A stretch of DNA of 64,000 nt from NCBI GenBank assembly GCA_033816765.1, contig CM066289.1:3410001-3474000 (forward strand), read 5' to 3'. The DNA comes from Nothopassalora personata. Lineage: Eukaryota; Ascomycota; Dothideomycetes; Mycosphaerellales; Mycosphaerellaceae. The notes beneath the pieces are model-generated. The model did not search any database, was not told the DNA's origin, and saw only the letters and a list, made by a program, of their open reading frames with translations. Shown here one piece after another: positions 1-8,254 of this stretch. A program made the translations under genes and the position numbers. The stretch's first letter is position 1. Every line of letters begins with the position of its first letter.

Positions 1-2844
1 AACTGCGATGATGGTTCATGGGAGGGGACTATTGCCAGCCGCAAAGGTGAAAGTGTCATGTTTACTGCCCTAGTTGGCTCGGACAGGTGCAAAACCCTTC
101 AGGAACTATTGAAAGCGTCGGGAAATGGAATGGTGGGTTACGGCGCTCAACCCACCGATTTGCTAAAGCCGGGTTTGACAAAATCAGTGAGGTTCTCGCA
201 CTATCTCGGAGAAACCTCGGACTTTGATTTGCCGGTCCCGGGACCGGTAAATAGCTATAGTGAGGAAAACGGATACGACCACGACACGACGCATCTGCAG
301 GAACCCGGCAAGGCTCTAACGCCTAGCAACCATTCAGCTCACTTATTGGGATTGCTTAGGACTGCTGTAGCAAAGGAACGAGTTGCAGAAATTGGAACAG
401 GCGCGTTTGAGGGAGATTCTATTGCTAACGTTTATTCAGTTCAAGGGGACTGGCCCTCCGAGATCCTGAGACAATCTGCATTGAATGCTCAGGCACGGAA
501 GCAACAAGCAGGCCTACATATAGCTAACATTAGGATGCCGCAGGTCTTCACGATGTACAAGCGTAAGGCGGACAAGAAAAAGCCAGTGGACGCGAGCGTT
601 CACGAACGCCCAGAATCACGAGTTGAGGGAGATATGGAATGGAAGCGCAGGGCACTGTACCTGGAATCCAAGATGCCTGAAGGACAAGGTCCGTTTGATG
701 GGAAGTACTTGACTAAGAAATTCTCAAGTATTGAGCGAGGTAGCCGGATCACTCCAGAACGACTTACCTCAATCAAGGTTGGCATCAAGCTATTGCCAAT
801 GGAAAGGGCCTTATTCGATGAGATGCTCTACAACCGGGAGGCAGTCCTCGCTTGGGATTTCAGTCACATGAGGCAAATTAGGCACGACGTCGTGCCACCT
901 CAGAAGATTAACACGGTCCCTCATAGGCCATGGCAGGCACGCCCTATCCGGTTGCACCCAAGTCTTAGGGCAATTGTTGAGCGCATGATTAGAGCCCGGA
1001 TCAAGAATAACATCCTAGAATACTCACAAGGGGCTTATTCCAATAGCTGGTTCCTGGTCGCAAAGAAGGTTGATGCCTCTGGAAGCGATGTGCCATATCG
1101 GTTGATCAACTCAGCTGTGCTCCTGAATGAGGTTACTATGCGCGATGCTAACATTCCACCGGACACGGATAGCTTCTCAGAGGATTTTGCCGGGTGCCGA
1201 GTCGCTTCACTTGTGGACCTGTTTTCAGGTTATGATCAGATTACTTTGGATGAGTCCTGCCGGGACTTAACAGCCTTCATGACCCCTCTTGGCCTAGTAC
1301 GCAACACGACTCTGCCTCAAGGAGCTACCAATTCAGTTGCTCAGTTCGTGCGTGCGGTAACAAAGATTCTGCTTGATCATATCTCGCATCGAGCGAAGCC
1401 GTTTCTCGATGACATCGGTATTAAGGGACCAACTGAGGACTATGGGAATGCCGAACTAGAGCCTGGGTTGAGAAAATGGGTCGTTGAGCACATCGTTTCC
1501 CTGGATCTGGTTCTTGCTGACCTGGAAAGAGCTGGTGCGGTAGTTGCTGGAGGCAAATCCCAATGGTTATACGAAAAGCTCAAGATTGTTGGGTACGTTA
1601 CTGGCCCGGATGGTCGCTATCCTGACCCAAAGGTTGTGGCCAAGATCCTGGATTGGCCTACGCCTACCTGTATCAAGGAGGTCCGCACCTATGTGGGGCT
1701 GTGTGTGTACTTCCGGATATGGATTCCCTGGTTCGTTATCATCGCTCGACCAATGTACAAACTGCTGAAGAAGGACGCCGAGTTCACCTGGACAGAAAAT
1801 GAGCAGTTCTCAAAAGAAGAGGTTGCTAGGTACCTTGTGCAGTCTCCAGCCTTAGTTACCCTCTGCTACTCACCTGGTGCTGGGTCCATCTTTGTCTCAG
1901 TTGATGCTAGCGGCACTGGATGGGGATGTATCGTTTCTCAAGAATCAATGGACAGTACCCGACGGCGTCACCCGGTGCGGTATGAGAGTGGAATCTGGAG
2001 CGCGTCAGAATCCAGATATGATGCTGGGAAGCGGGAATGCCTTGGGGTCCTTAAGGGGCTTAAGAAGATCCAGAGATATATCACTGGCGTTGATTTTGTC
2101 CTTGAGGTTGATGCCAAGACACTTGTATGGCAGCTTAACCGGCCGGCTTCGGACCTGCCAAACTCGGCAATGGCCCGGTGGGTCGCATGGATCAGGTTGT
2201 TCACGTTCGAGGTAAAGCACGTTGCGGGGACTAGACACACTGGCCCAGATGCCCTGTCTCGAAGGCCCTCTACACCTCAAGAACCCAGGAAAGCTGACGA
2301 AGACGAAGTCGACCAGATGATTGATGATAAGCTGTTCAGGTACCCGGAGCCGGTCGACACCTATCCAGTTGAAATCCAGAAAACACGACATCTCGGGGAC
2401 CAATATTCTGAGGGCTCTCAGCAGCTTGCTCAGGTTATAGAAACCAGGACCCGGCCCGATGGTGTTACCCGTGCTGAGTACCGGCGGCTGGTGAAGAAGA
2501 GCGTCAACTTCTTTGTCCGAGACCAATTGCTGTTCTTCCAGAAGCGCCGAGGAGCACCGTTGCAACTTGTGATTGACGATGATGAGGCTCAGAAGGAGAT
2601 CGTCATAGAATGCCATGAAGGCACGGTCATCGCAGCGCTGAGGTCGTGTACAACCTTATTTCCGATCGGTATTACTGGGACGGGTGCTTCGCCGATGTCT
2701 CTGCGTGGGTTCGAAGTTGTGCTCCTTGTAGGTTTCGCGAAGGCAACCAGCGCGCTGGTGAGCTTCACTCATCGAGCCCTCAGGTCATTGGTGAGAAGTG
2801 GTACTCGGACCCCGTCCAGGTGCACAAAAATGGATACCTCCTAG
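1..2844 (+). CDS. Gypsy pol polyprotein: RT and RNase H (5' end outside window, frameshift at 3' end)
   Basis: The frame is open from base 1, so the ATG at 58 is internal and the true start is upstream. The first ~250 residues are not assigned. Reverse transcriptase follows: the segment with LFSGYDQI near 1225, TLPQGATNSVAQF near 1310, and the catalytic box FLDD at 1402-1413 (the family's Y/F-x-DD). RNase H follows (VSVDASGTGWG near 1895, HVAGTRHTGPDALSRR near 2220). The frame then reaches the first histidine of the integrase zinc motif (ECHEG near 2612). Integrase continues in another frame from about 2625, so residues after that point are out-of-frame read-through. The break may be an inactivating indel or a programmed shift. 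Confidence 0.85.
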   Translation, partial: NCDDGSWEGTIASRKGESVMFTALVGSDRCKTLQELLKASGNGMVGYGAQPTDLLKPGLTKSVRFSHYLGETSDFDLPVPGPVNSYSEENGYDHDTTHLQEPGKALTPSNHSAHLLGLLRTAVAKERVAEIGTGAFEGDSIANVYSVQGDWPSEILRQSALNAQARKQQAGLHIANIRMPQVFTMYKRKADKKKPVDASVHERPESRVEGDMEWKRRALYLESKMPEGQGPFDGKYLTKKFSSIERGSRITPERLTSIKVGIKLLPMERALFDEMLYNREAVLAWDFSHMRQIRHDVVPPQKINTVPHRPWQARPIRLHPSLRAIVERMIRARIKNNILEYSQGAYSNSWFLVAKKVDASGSDVPYRLINSAVLLNEVTMRDANIPPDTDSFSEDFAGCRVASLVDLFSGYDQITLDESCRDLTAFMTPLGLVRNTTLPQGATNSVAQFVRAVTKILLDHISHRAKPFLDDIGIKGPTEDYGNAELEPGLRKWVVEHIVSLDLVLADLERAGAVVAGGKSQWLYEKLKIVGYVTGPDGRYPDPKVVAKILDWPTPTCIKEVRTYVGLCVYFRIWIPWFVIIARPMYKLLKKDAEFTWTENEQFSKEEVARYLVQSPALVTLCYSPGAGSIFVSVDASGTGWGCIVSQESMDSTRRRHPVRYESGIWSASESRYDAGKRECLGVLKGLKKIQRYITGVDFVLEVDAKTLVWQLNRPASDLPNSAMARWVAWIRLFTFEVKHVAGTRHTGPDALSRRPSTPQEPRKADEDEVDQMIDDKLFRYPEPVDTYPVEIQKTRHLGDQYSEGSQQLAQVIETRTRPDGVTRAEYRRLVKKSVNFFVRDQLLFFQKRRGAPLQLVIDDDEAQKEIVIECHEGTVIAALRSCTTLFPIGITGTGASPMSLRGFEVVLLVGFAKATSALVSFTHRALRSLVRSGTRTPSRCTKMDTS
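227..252. repeat. 26-bp palindrome, copy 1 (inside pol frame)
   Basis: Half site ATTTGCCGGTCCC followed by GGGACCGGTAAAT. It differs from a perfect palindrome, and from copy 2 at 4044, at one position. It lies inside the open pol frame. Confidence 0.8.
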
Positions 2845-3902
2845 TTGCGCGCGAAGCACTCAGCAACTGGATCGAGGCTAGAGTGACAAGGGCACCTCCC
2901 AGCTCGAAGACAGTTGCCAAGTTTCTATACGAAGATGTCTTCTGTAGGCACGGCTGCTGTGCTGAAATTGTGCTTGATAACGCTACGGTTCATGCGGCTG
3001 AGGTTGAGCGGTTGCTCGTAGGACTTGGTGTTCGAAGGATCCGAATATCACCGTACCATCCGCAGTCTAATGCTCCGGTCGAGGTTGGGCACCGTCCGAT
3101 TCTTGCAGCGTTAGCAAAGCTTACAAGGAACACATACCGCGGATGGGAGCAATGGGTACCCGCTGTGTTATGGGCTGATAGGACCACGACCTGTCGTACT
3201 ACTGGAATGACGCCGGCTCAGGTCCTGTATGGCCATCGCACGATTCTGCCAATTGAGGTTGAGTACCCGACGTGGGCGAATTATCGATGGGGATCGGTGA
3301 GAACGACTGAGGACCTGCTTGCCATACGTGCGCGTCAACTCCAGGCTCGAGACCTTAGTTTGGAAGAGCTGCATGCTCGAAGGAAGCGACTAAGAGAACT
3401 TAGCAAGGACTACTTCGATTCTCACCGAAATGTTGACTTTGTTGGTTTCCAGAAGGGCGACCTTGTCATGAGGTTCGACAAGCCATATAAGGATGACTTC
3501 TCACGCAAGATCGGTTACCGATGGCAAGGTCCATATCGGGTGTCCAGTGTCTCCAGGAAATTTGGTACCTATATTCTTGAGGAACTTGATGGCACGCCAA
3601 TGAAGGGAGTTCAGGCACGAGAAAACCTTAAGCTAGTTCCAGAGCTTCGCCCGGATAACATAGGAGTACCAGGCCTGGACGATGGGATCGATCTCGTAAT
3701 GGGGGAGGGAGAAGTCGCTGATAGCGAAGACAGCAGTGATTCGAACGAGATCGAGCCCATCGCCGACGAAGACGTGCTACCTGTAGGAGTTGACGAAAGG
3801 GGATCGTATCCTGAACCGGAATCCAAGAAGCTATGGATCAGGCCTCATGACCTTTCTGCAGCCGAAATTTCACAGTTCAGCAGGATCGAGGCTGAGAACT
3901 AA
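2625..3902 (+). CDS. Gypsy pol polyprotein, integrase part (shifted frame)
   Basis: Integrase continues pol in a different frame. It has the rest of the HHCC zinc finger (GHR near 2629, CAPC near 2720), then the catalytic core: WYSDPV near 2800, IVLDNA near 2968, and SNAPVEVGHRP near 3070. The second Asp and the Glu are 35 residues apart, as in DD35E integrases. The C-terminal part contains the usual GDLVMRF / YRWQGPYRV barrel-like segment (near 3460-3545). No chromodomain is evident, in contrast to the older Gypsy copies in the window. There is no ATG at the start of this frame (first codon of the long stretch is GTG), so it must be made as a fusion with the preceding frame or not at all. 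Confidence 0.85.
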   Translation, partial: GHRSAEVVYNLISDRYYWDGCFADVSAWVRSCAPCRFREGNQRAGELHSSSPQVIGEKWYSDPVQVHKNGYLLVAREALSNWIEARVTRAPPSSKTVAKFLYEDVFCRHGCCAEIVLDNATVHAAEVERLLVGLGVRRIRISPYHPQSNAPVEVGHRPILAALAKLTRNTYRGWEQWVPAVLWADRTTTCRTTGMTPAQVLYGHRTILPIEVEYPTWANYRWGSVRTTEDLLAIRARQLQARDLSLEELHARRKRLRELSKDYFDSHRNVDFVGFQKGDLVMRFDKPYKDDFSRKIGYRWQGPYRVSSVSRKFGTYILEELDGTPMKGVQARENLKLVPELRPDNIGVPGLDDGIDLVMGEGEVADSEDSSDSNEIEPIADEDVLPVGVDERGSYPEPESKKLWIRPHDLSAAEISQFSRIEAEN

Positions 3903-4502
3903 TCAGTTGGCAATGGCGTACGGAGTTCACTTCCCTCAGGCATGTGTTGCGCATGCCCTTCAGTTTGTTAAGCCGATTCGGTTATCTGGACTTCACTTCA
4001 TGGGGTGTTCTTGCCTTGGTTGGACCTCAGTTAGTAGAGTCACATTTACCGGTCCCGGGACCGGTAAATCGGATCACGTGACAGCGTGGCATGCCCCTGC
4101 CGAATGCTCACCTAGGTGGTCACCAGCACTGGTTTTCGGTCACATGCAGGGCCATCGGACCTTCAGTGTGATCTCAATGGCACTGCTCTTGCCACTTATG
4201 AGACCGGTCTCGGCGCTGCTGCCTTGCAACGGTCACAGGGACATACGCTGAGAGGCATACTTAAGCGCAGCTCTCTGCCTGCTACTTCCTCTCTTTTTCT
4301 TCAAACACTAGCACCATCACCAGAACCACCAACACATCCATCTACCACCACACATCAGACGGTTCTCTGGCCTCTCTCTCTTCACGACCTTGACCTTCAA
4401 AGCCCACCCCGATACCAAGCTTTCGAAGCTTACCAACACTCCAGAGTGGCACCACGAGATAGCCAGCTCTTACGATCTCACTGATAGTGAATCCTAGTTA
4501 TC
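3903..4502 (+). promoter_or_regulatory. Inter-ORF region, probable promoter and leader of the accessory ORF
   Basis: This 600-bp stretch has no ORF of substance. It contains the perfect 26-bp palindrome (4044-4069) and a CACGTGAC site (4074-4081), then a pyrimidine-rich tract with CAAACAC (about 4270-4310) of the kind found near fungal transcription starts. An ATG in good context (TATCATGGC) ends it. The same palindrome/CACGTGAC pair occurs in the LTR at 8145-8182. I infer separate transcription of the second ORF; no transcript evidence is available here. Confidence 0.5.
4044..4069. repeat. 26-bp perfect palindrome, copy 2
   Basis: ATTTACCGGTCCC and its exact reverse complement, no spacer. 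CACGTGAC begins four bases after it. CGG/CCG triplets inside are reminiscent of zinc-cluster activator sites (inference). Confidence 0.9.
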
Positions 4503-7406
4503 ATGGCTTCAGCTGGTCCATCGTCACGCCCGGCTGGCTCGAGCACAGCGCTCACTAGCACTGTTACTGGGCTCACCCGCCCACCTCAGACCTTGTTCGA
4601 GTCCCTTCGCTTGCCGGACAACGTCAAGCATGTCCTTGCCAACACGAACACGCCGAAGTCCGCCGCTAATGTCATGTTCCGAGAGCTCAGTCCTCAGAAG
4701 CGGGTTGAGGTGTTGAAGGACTTCTGCAAGGGCTTCGAGAAGGTGTTCGAAGACTGCTCCGTCTGGGTTGACCTGTTTTTCGAGGAAGTTGAGAGCGGTA
4801 TGGGCAAGACCTACCAGGATGAATTCCTTGGTAACAGGAAGCTCGATGTCTTGTTTCCCATCGTCGGCAAGATTCGCAAGACCGGTTCAGAGATTCGTAA
4901 CCGAGAGAGGACTCTTCGCGCCACGCTTACCCGCCACTGGCCACAGCAGATGGACAACAAGATTCTTGATCGACGCGTCATCTCCGAGCTTTGCAGCACT
5001 GACAGTGGGCGCCGCCAGTTCACGGCCTTCATCAACAAGTACCCAGACTACAGCAAGGCTGTTGGCAGAATTCAGAGGGCATTGATATGGCGTATGAGGA
5101 TCGGCCGCAAGGGCATAGATCGCAAGCGAATTCTGGAGCCTGGTGATCTTACCCGGTGCGACAGGGAGGCTGAAGCACGCAGCATTGATCCGCAGTCGGC
5201 TGAGAGCAGGGAGATCATCAGAAGACACCGCCTAGCCGTCTATGAGGATGGCCTTCCATACTTCATGGAGGGTACTATCACTGAGAAGTCCGCGTCCCCA
5301 GGGGACAGCACAGGTCAACCTGGACCATCTGGCCAGCAACAGACTCAGCCACCACCGGGTGGCAAAGGCAAAGGACGTGCAAAGACTACCACGCCAACTC
5401 CACCAGCCTCTACCCAGCCTGCAGTCCCATCGAGAGGCGGTCGCAAGTCGAGTCGACTTGAGCAGCTCCGCATGAGCGAGAGCATAGGTGAGGGCATGAC
5501 TGCGCCTGCTCGATCCTCGCCTAACCGAACGCTGGACGGCGCACCCATACGCGAAGGCAGTCCGCTGGGTACACCGGTTGGCACCCCACGATCCACTCCG
5601 GCCCTGACTGAGAATGGCAATCCGATACTCACCATGTCACCTTCGGCTGTGATCAGGGATGTATCAGTCTTCAAGGATCAGATCCTGCAGGAAGACGAGG
5701 CCCTCCGGATCAAGCGCGCCAACTGCACCTGCAATGAGCGGTACTGTGGCATCAAGTTCAGAAACTCGATTGATGTGGATGGCATTGACTGGCTACCTGA
5801 GCACCGGATGGCGGGCCTTGAGATGCTCGAATATGCGGTCTCGCAGGTTCTTGAGAGGGATGGCAAGGTTAGCGCTGTGATGTGCGATCAGCATGTCCGA
5901 GATTTCTGCCACAAGGCCCTCCACTTCGTCACGAATCCCGGTATCACCACCAATACCCTGTGTGAGCGCGCGCTCAAGGTCCAAGACTGGCTCTTTGAAG
6001 GCAAGAGTTTTTCAGCTATCAAGGTGGAGAATGGGTCGTGGTTTCGCCCTGACAAGCGTGGTCAGAAGACTGTCAACCCGCTTGGCTGCCTCCGTGTTCG
6101 AGGCAAAGCCGGCACCACGAGTGGCATCGTCACGCATGCCAACTACAATCAGATCCTCGACAAATTTGGCATTGATGAAGCTGACCAAGCCGATCTCGAT
6201 AGCACCGGTACCTACATCAATGGCAACATGCTGTACTGGTACAATGACGCTGAACTAGCGCCGCGGGTTAAAACAGTCAGAGAGATGATGAGTCGAGAAT
6301 TCGACGTGTACCGATGGCACCTGCGAGAATTGAACAAGGTCAGCAACGGCGGCGTCTGCCAGAACATGTGGTATTCTCTGAGCCAACAGATCATACGACA
6401 AGACCCCGGGCTGTGGCTCTTGCAAGTGGCGCTGCACCCTCAACACTGCACTCGGTTCATCTCCTTCCCCAGGCCTACGATTTTCAGCTTTGACAGGGCT
6501 CATCAGGGGGGTGATGCGAACACCATGGTGCAGCATGCTGGGGTCGACTTGAACCTCGAAATTGAAAACTACTGGACTAGCAACCGGCTCAACATGCTGT
6601 ACTCTCTTGACTCAGAGGGCACCAGTGGGCCGGAGTTTTTACACGGTTTTCATAAGCAAGGGAATGCTGCAGAGTTCATCCAGTGGTGCCAGATCAACGA
6701 CTGCATAGAAGACGGCCGATTTAAGCGTTTCTTCTCGGTTGGGGTTCAGAATTACCTGAGCAAGAACAGCATCAGCTGGTTCAGAGAGGACCTAAGCGCT
6801 GGGCAAATGCGGGTGACCACTGCAGGCGTTCCAATGAGGCAGGCCGCACACAAGAAGACGCTGCGTCAGATTGACCCTTGCTTTATCGCGGTCCGCGACG
6901 ATGACTATCTTGAACTCCAGAGAAGCTGGAGCATGCACCAGGTGATGGACCTCCATCGTGACTTCAAGACGCCAAGTGAGAGCGCTGCAGGGTTTGAGTA
7001 TCGACGCCCAGTACCTGGCCATCCTTTCCCTGCGGCCGTACACCTCAGTGGCATCAGCCCCCTGTCCGATGCCCTAGCGGGTTTGAAGTCCTGGAACGAC
7101 AACGAAGTCATCCTTGATGCTAGAAGGTGGCTTGATGCTGCGGTCCGCCCAGACTCGGAGCTCTTCCACAAGAAGATGCATGAATGGCGCGTCCGAGCTG
7201 TGAAGTTGATGGACAAGCAGCTCAGCTTGGTCACTGCTCTCGAGCAGATGTGCTTCACAAGCGAAGGGCGTGATGAGAACGTCTTCCGCAACTACCATGG
7301 GAACTTCACCAACCAGCCACTTGGGGACGCGTCTAGTGAGATTGGTGTTGGCCACGACAACGAGTGGGTCTGGACAAAGGAGTTGTGTGAGAATGAGTGG
7401 AACTGA
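4503..7406 (+). CDS. Accessory ORF of the Gypsy element, 967 aa, unknown function
   Basis: A single uninterrupted frame between pol and the LTR, same strand as pol. Residues ~1-255 are charged and globular-looking. Residues ~258-390 are low-complexity (Pro/Gly/Ser/Thr, basic patches) and probably disordered. Residues ~390-967 hold a Cys cluster (NCTCNERYCG near 405) and a large C-terminal domain. No signal peptide or membrane segment is visible, so an envelope-type protein is unlikely, and no gag CCHC knuckle is seen. The C-terminal third (GGDANTMVQHAGVDL, a GFHK motif about 45 residues later, then FPAAVHLSGISPLSDAL) reminds me of uncharacterised multicopy fungal proteins with a phytanoyl-CoA-dioxygenase-like fold. 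That is recollection, and an HxD...H iron site is not clearly present. The frame is intact, suggesting recent or continuing function in the element. Confidence 0.8.
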   Translation: MASAGPSSRPAGSSTALTSTVTGLTRPPQTLFESLRLPDNVKHVLANTNTPKSAANVMFRELSPQKRVEVLKDFCKGFEKVFEDCSVWVDLFFEEVESGMGKTYQDEFLGNRKLDVLFPIVGKIRKTGSEIRNRERTLRATLTRHWPQQMDNKILDRRVISELCSTDSGRRQFTAFINKYPDYSKAVGRIQRALIWRMRIGRKGIDRKRILEPGDLTRCDREAEARSIDPQSAESREIIRRHRLAVYEDGLPYFMEGTITEKSASPGDSTGQPGPSGQQQTQPPPGGKGKGRAKTTTPTPPASTQPAVPSRGGRKSSRLEQLRMSESIGEGMTAPARSSPNRTLDGAPIREGSPLGTPVGTPRSTPALTENGNPILTMSPSAVIRDVSVFKDQILQEDEALRIKRANCTCNERYCGIKFRNSIDVDGIDWLPEHRMAGLEMLEYAVSQVLERDGKVSAVMCDQHVRDFCHKALHFVTNPGITTNTLCERALKVQDWLFEGKSFSAIKVENGSWFRPDKRGQKTVNPLGCLRVRGKAGTTSGIVTHANYNQILDKFGIDEADQADLDSTGTYINGNMLYWYNDAELAPRVKTVREMMSREFDVYRWHLRELNKVSNGGVCQNMWYSLSQQIIRQDPGLWLLQVALHPQHCTRFISFPRPTIFSFDRAHQGGDANTMVQHAGVDLNLEIENYWTSNRLNMLYSLDSEGTSGPEFLHGFHKQGNAAEFIQWCQINDCIEDGRFKRFFSVGVQNYLSKNSISWFREDLSAGQMRVTTAGVPMRQAAHKKTLRQIDPCFIAVRDDDYLELQRSWSMHQVMDLHRDFKTPSESAAGFEYRRPVPGHPFPAAVHLSGISPLSDALAGLKSWNDNEVILDARRWLDAAVRPDSELFHKKMHEWRVRAVKLMDKQLSLVTALEQMCFTSEGRDENVFRNYHGNFTNQPLGDASSEIGVGHDNEWVWTKELCENEWN

Positions 7407-7882
7407 GTGGTTGGTGCGGGTTTATGGGCTCCTGGTTTCTGGTTGATTTCCGGCTACAGCTGTAGCCTATGGGTTTCTGGTTCTGATTCTGGTTCTGGTT
7501 CTGGTTGATGCTTCGGGTACGGGTGCTTCTGGTCCTTAGATCTTACTTGTTTCTTATGGTCACTTATCTTCCCTTGACTCACTTTCTGGCCACGCGATGG
7601 ACTCGTCTTTGGATTTATCAGGTTACTGGTACTGACACTCACTTGTCTCATGAATGGCGCTTACATTGTTCGACCATCTGGCCTGTTCGATTGATGCTGA
7701 CATAGCTGCCCAACCCCTCGCCAGTCTCGTGGCATACGTCAACGCAGTGCGACGGGCGCGAGTCGCGGATTATTGACGTCACCATCACGGATTGCCTGAC
7801 ATCTTGTATGTCAAGCTGAATGGTAGGCCCGGGCTTACTGCTTTGGAACCTGAGGACAGGTTCGTAATGGGGGAGGATATAT
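7407..7882 (+). other. 3' non-coding region of the Gypsy element with polypurine tract
   Basis: No gene seen. TGG/TTC-rich simple sequence (repeats of GGTTCT near 7478-7503) follows the accessory ORF. A purine run (ATGGGGGAGGA, about 7867-7877) just before 7883 fits a polypurine tract priming plus-strand synthesis next to the 3' LTR. Confidence 0.5.
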
Positions 7883-8254
7883 TGACGACTAATGGGTTGT
7901 GTTGACCTTGGGTTTGGGTTTGGGAAGGGGTCCTTGGGTCCAACTTGCCCCTTTTTCATTTAGGTTTGATTGGACCCAAGGGCAAGCCAGCAGGACCTGG
8001 TATGGCTATTGAGATATATATTGCGCAGTTGAGCATTGTAAGCGTAGCATCAAGGCAACAATTCAATTCATACCTCTCGAGTAGAGGGTATAGGGGTTTA
8101 GGGTCCGCCAATCCTCTTGTTTTATCTGGCTACTGCGCTGCTCGTCACGTGACCTGATTTCCCGGTCCCAGGACCGGCAAATACCCCTGCTTACGCAAGC
8201 ACCGCTCCATACCACCACAACTCGGACAGGCCTACATAGGGTGGTTGGTAGACA
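7883..8254 (+). repeat. 3' LTR of the Gypsy element (about 372 bp)
   Basis: Begins TGACGACTAATGGG after the purine tract and ends GGTAGACA, directly before RIP-mutated DNA. The first ~243 bp match 63758-64000, where differences are mostly CA to TA and TG to TA. It contains a CACGTGAC site (8146-8153) and palindrome copy 3 (8157-8182). The right end is inferred from the TG...CA rule and the abrupt change of sequence; the 5' LTR is not in the window to confirm it. Confidence 0.65.
8157..8182. repeat. 26-bp palindrome, copy 3 (in LTR)
   Basis: ATTTCCCGGTCCC then AGGACCGGCAAAT; three differences from the perfect copy at 4044. It lies three bases after CACGTGAC. Confidence 0.8.

Larger units (their letters stand above)
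1..8254 (+). mobile_element. Ty3/Gypsy LTR retrotransposon, 3' part, with accessory ORF
   Basis: The order seen is pol (reverse transcriptase, RNase H, integrase), a 600-bp non-coding gap, a second long ORF, a purine-rich tract and an LTR-like end. The 5' LTR and gag lie outside the window. The DNA is not RIP-mutated, unlike the sequence starting right after it. That following sequence is a chromodomain Gypsy copy joined in mid-element, so this element most likely inserted into it (inference). A RIP-mutated copy of the LTR is at 63758-64000. That the pol and the second ORF belong to one element is inferred from their order, shared orientation and shared palindromes. Confidence 0.8.

Noticed and set aside
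7905..7930. Telomere-like TTGGGTTTGGG
   Set aside because: Only two to three units, inside the Gypsy LTR, not a telomeric array.
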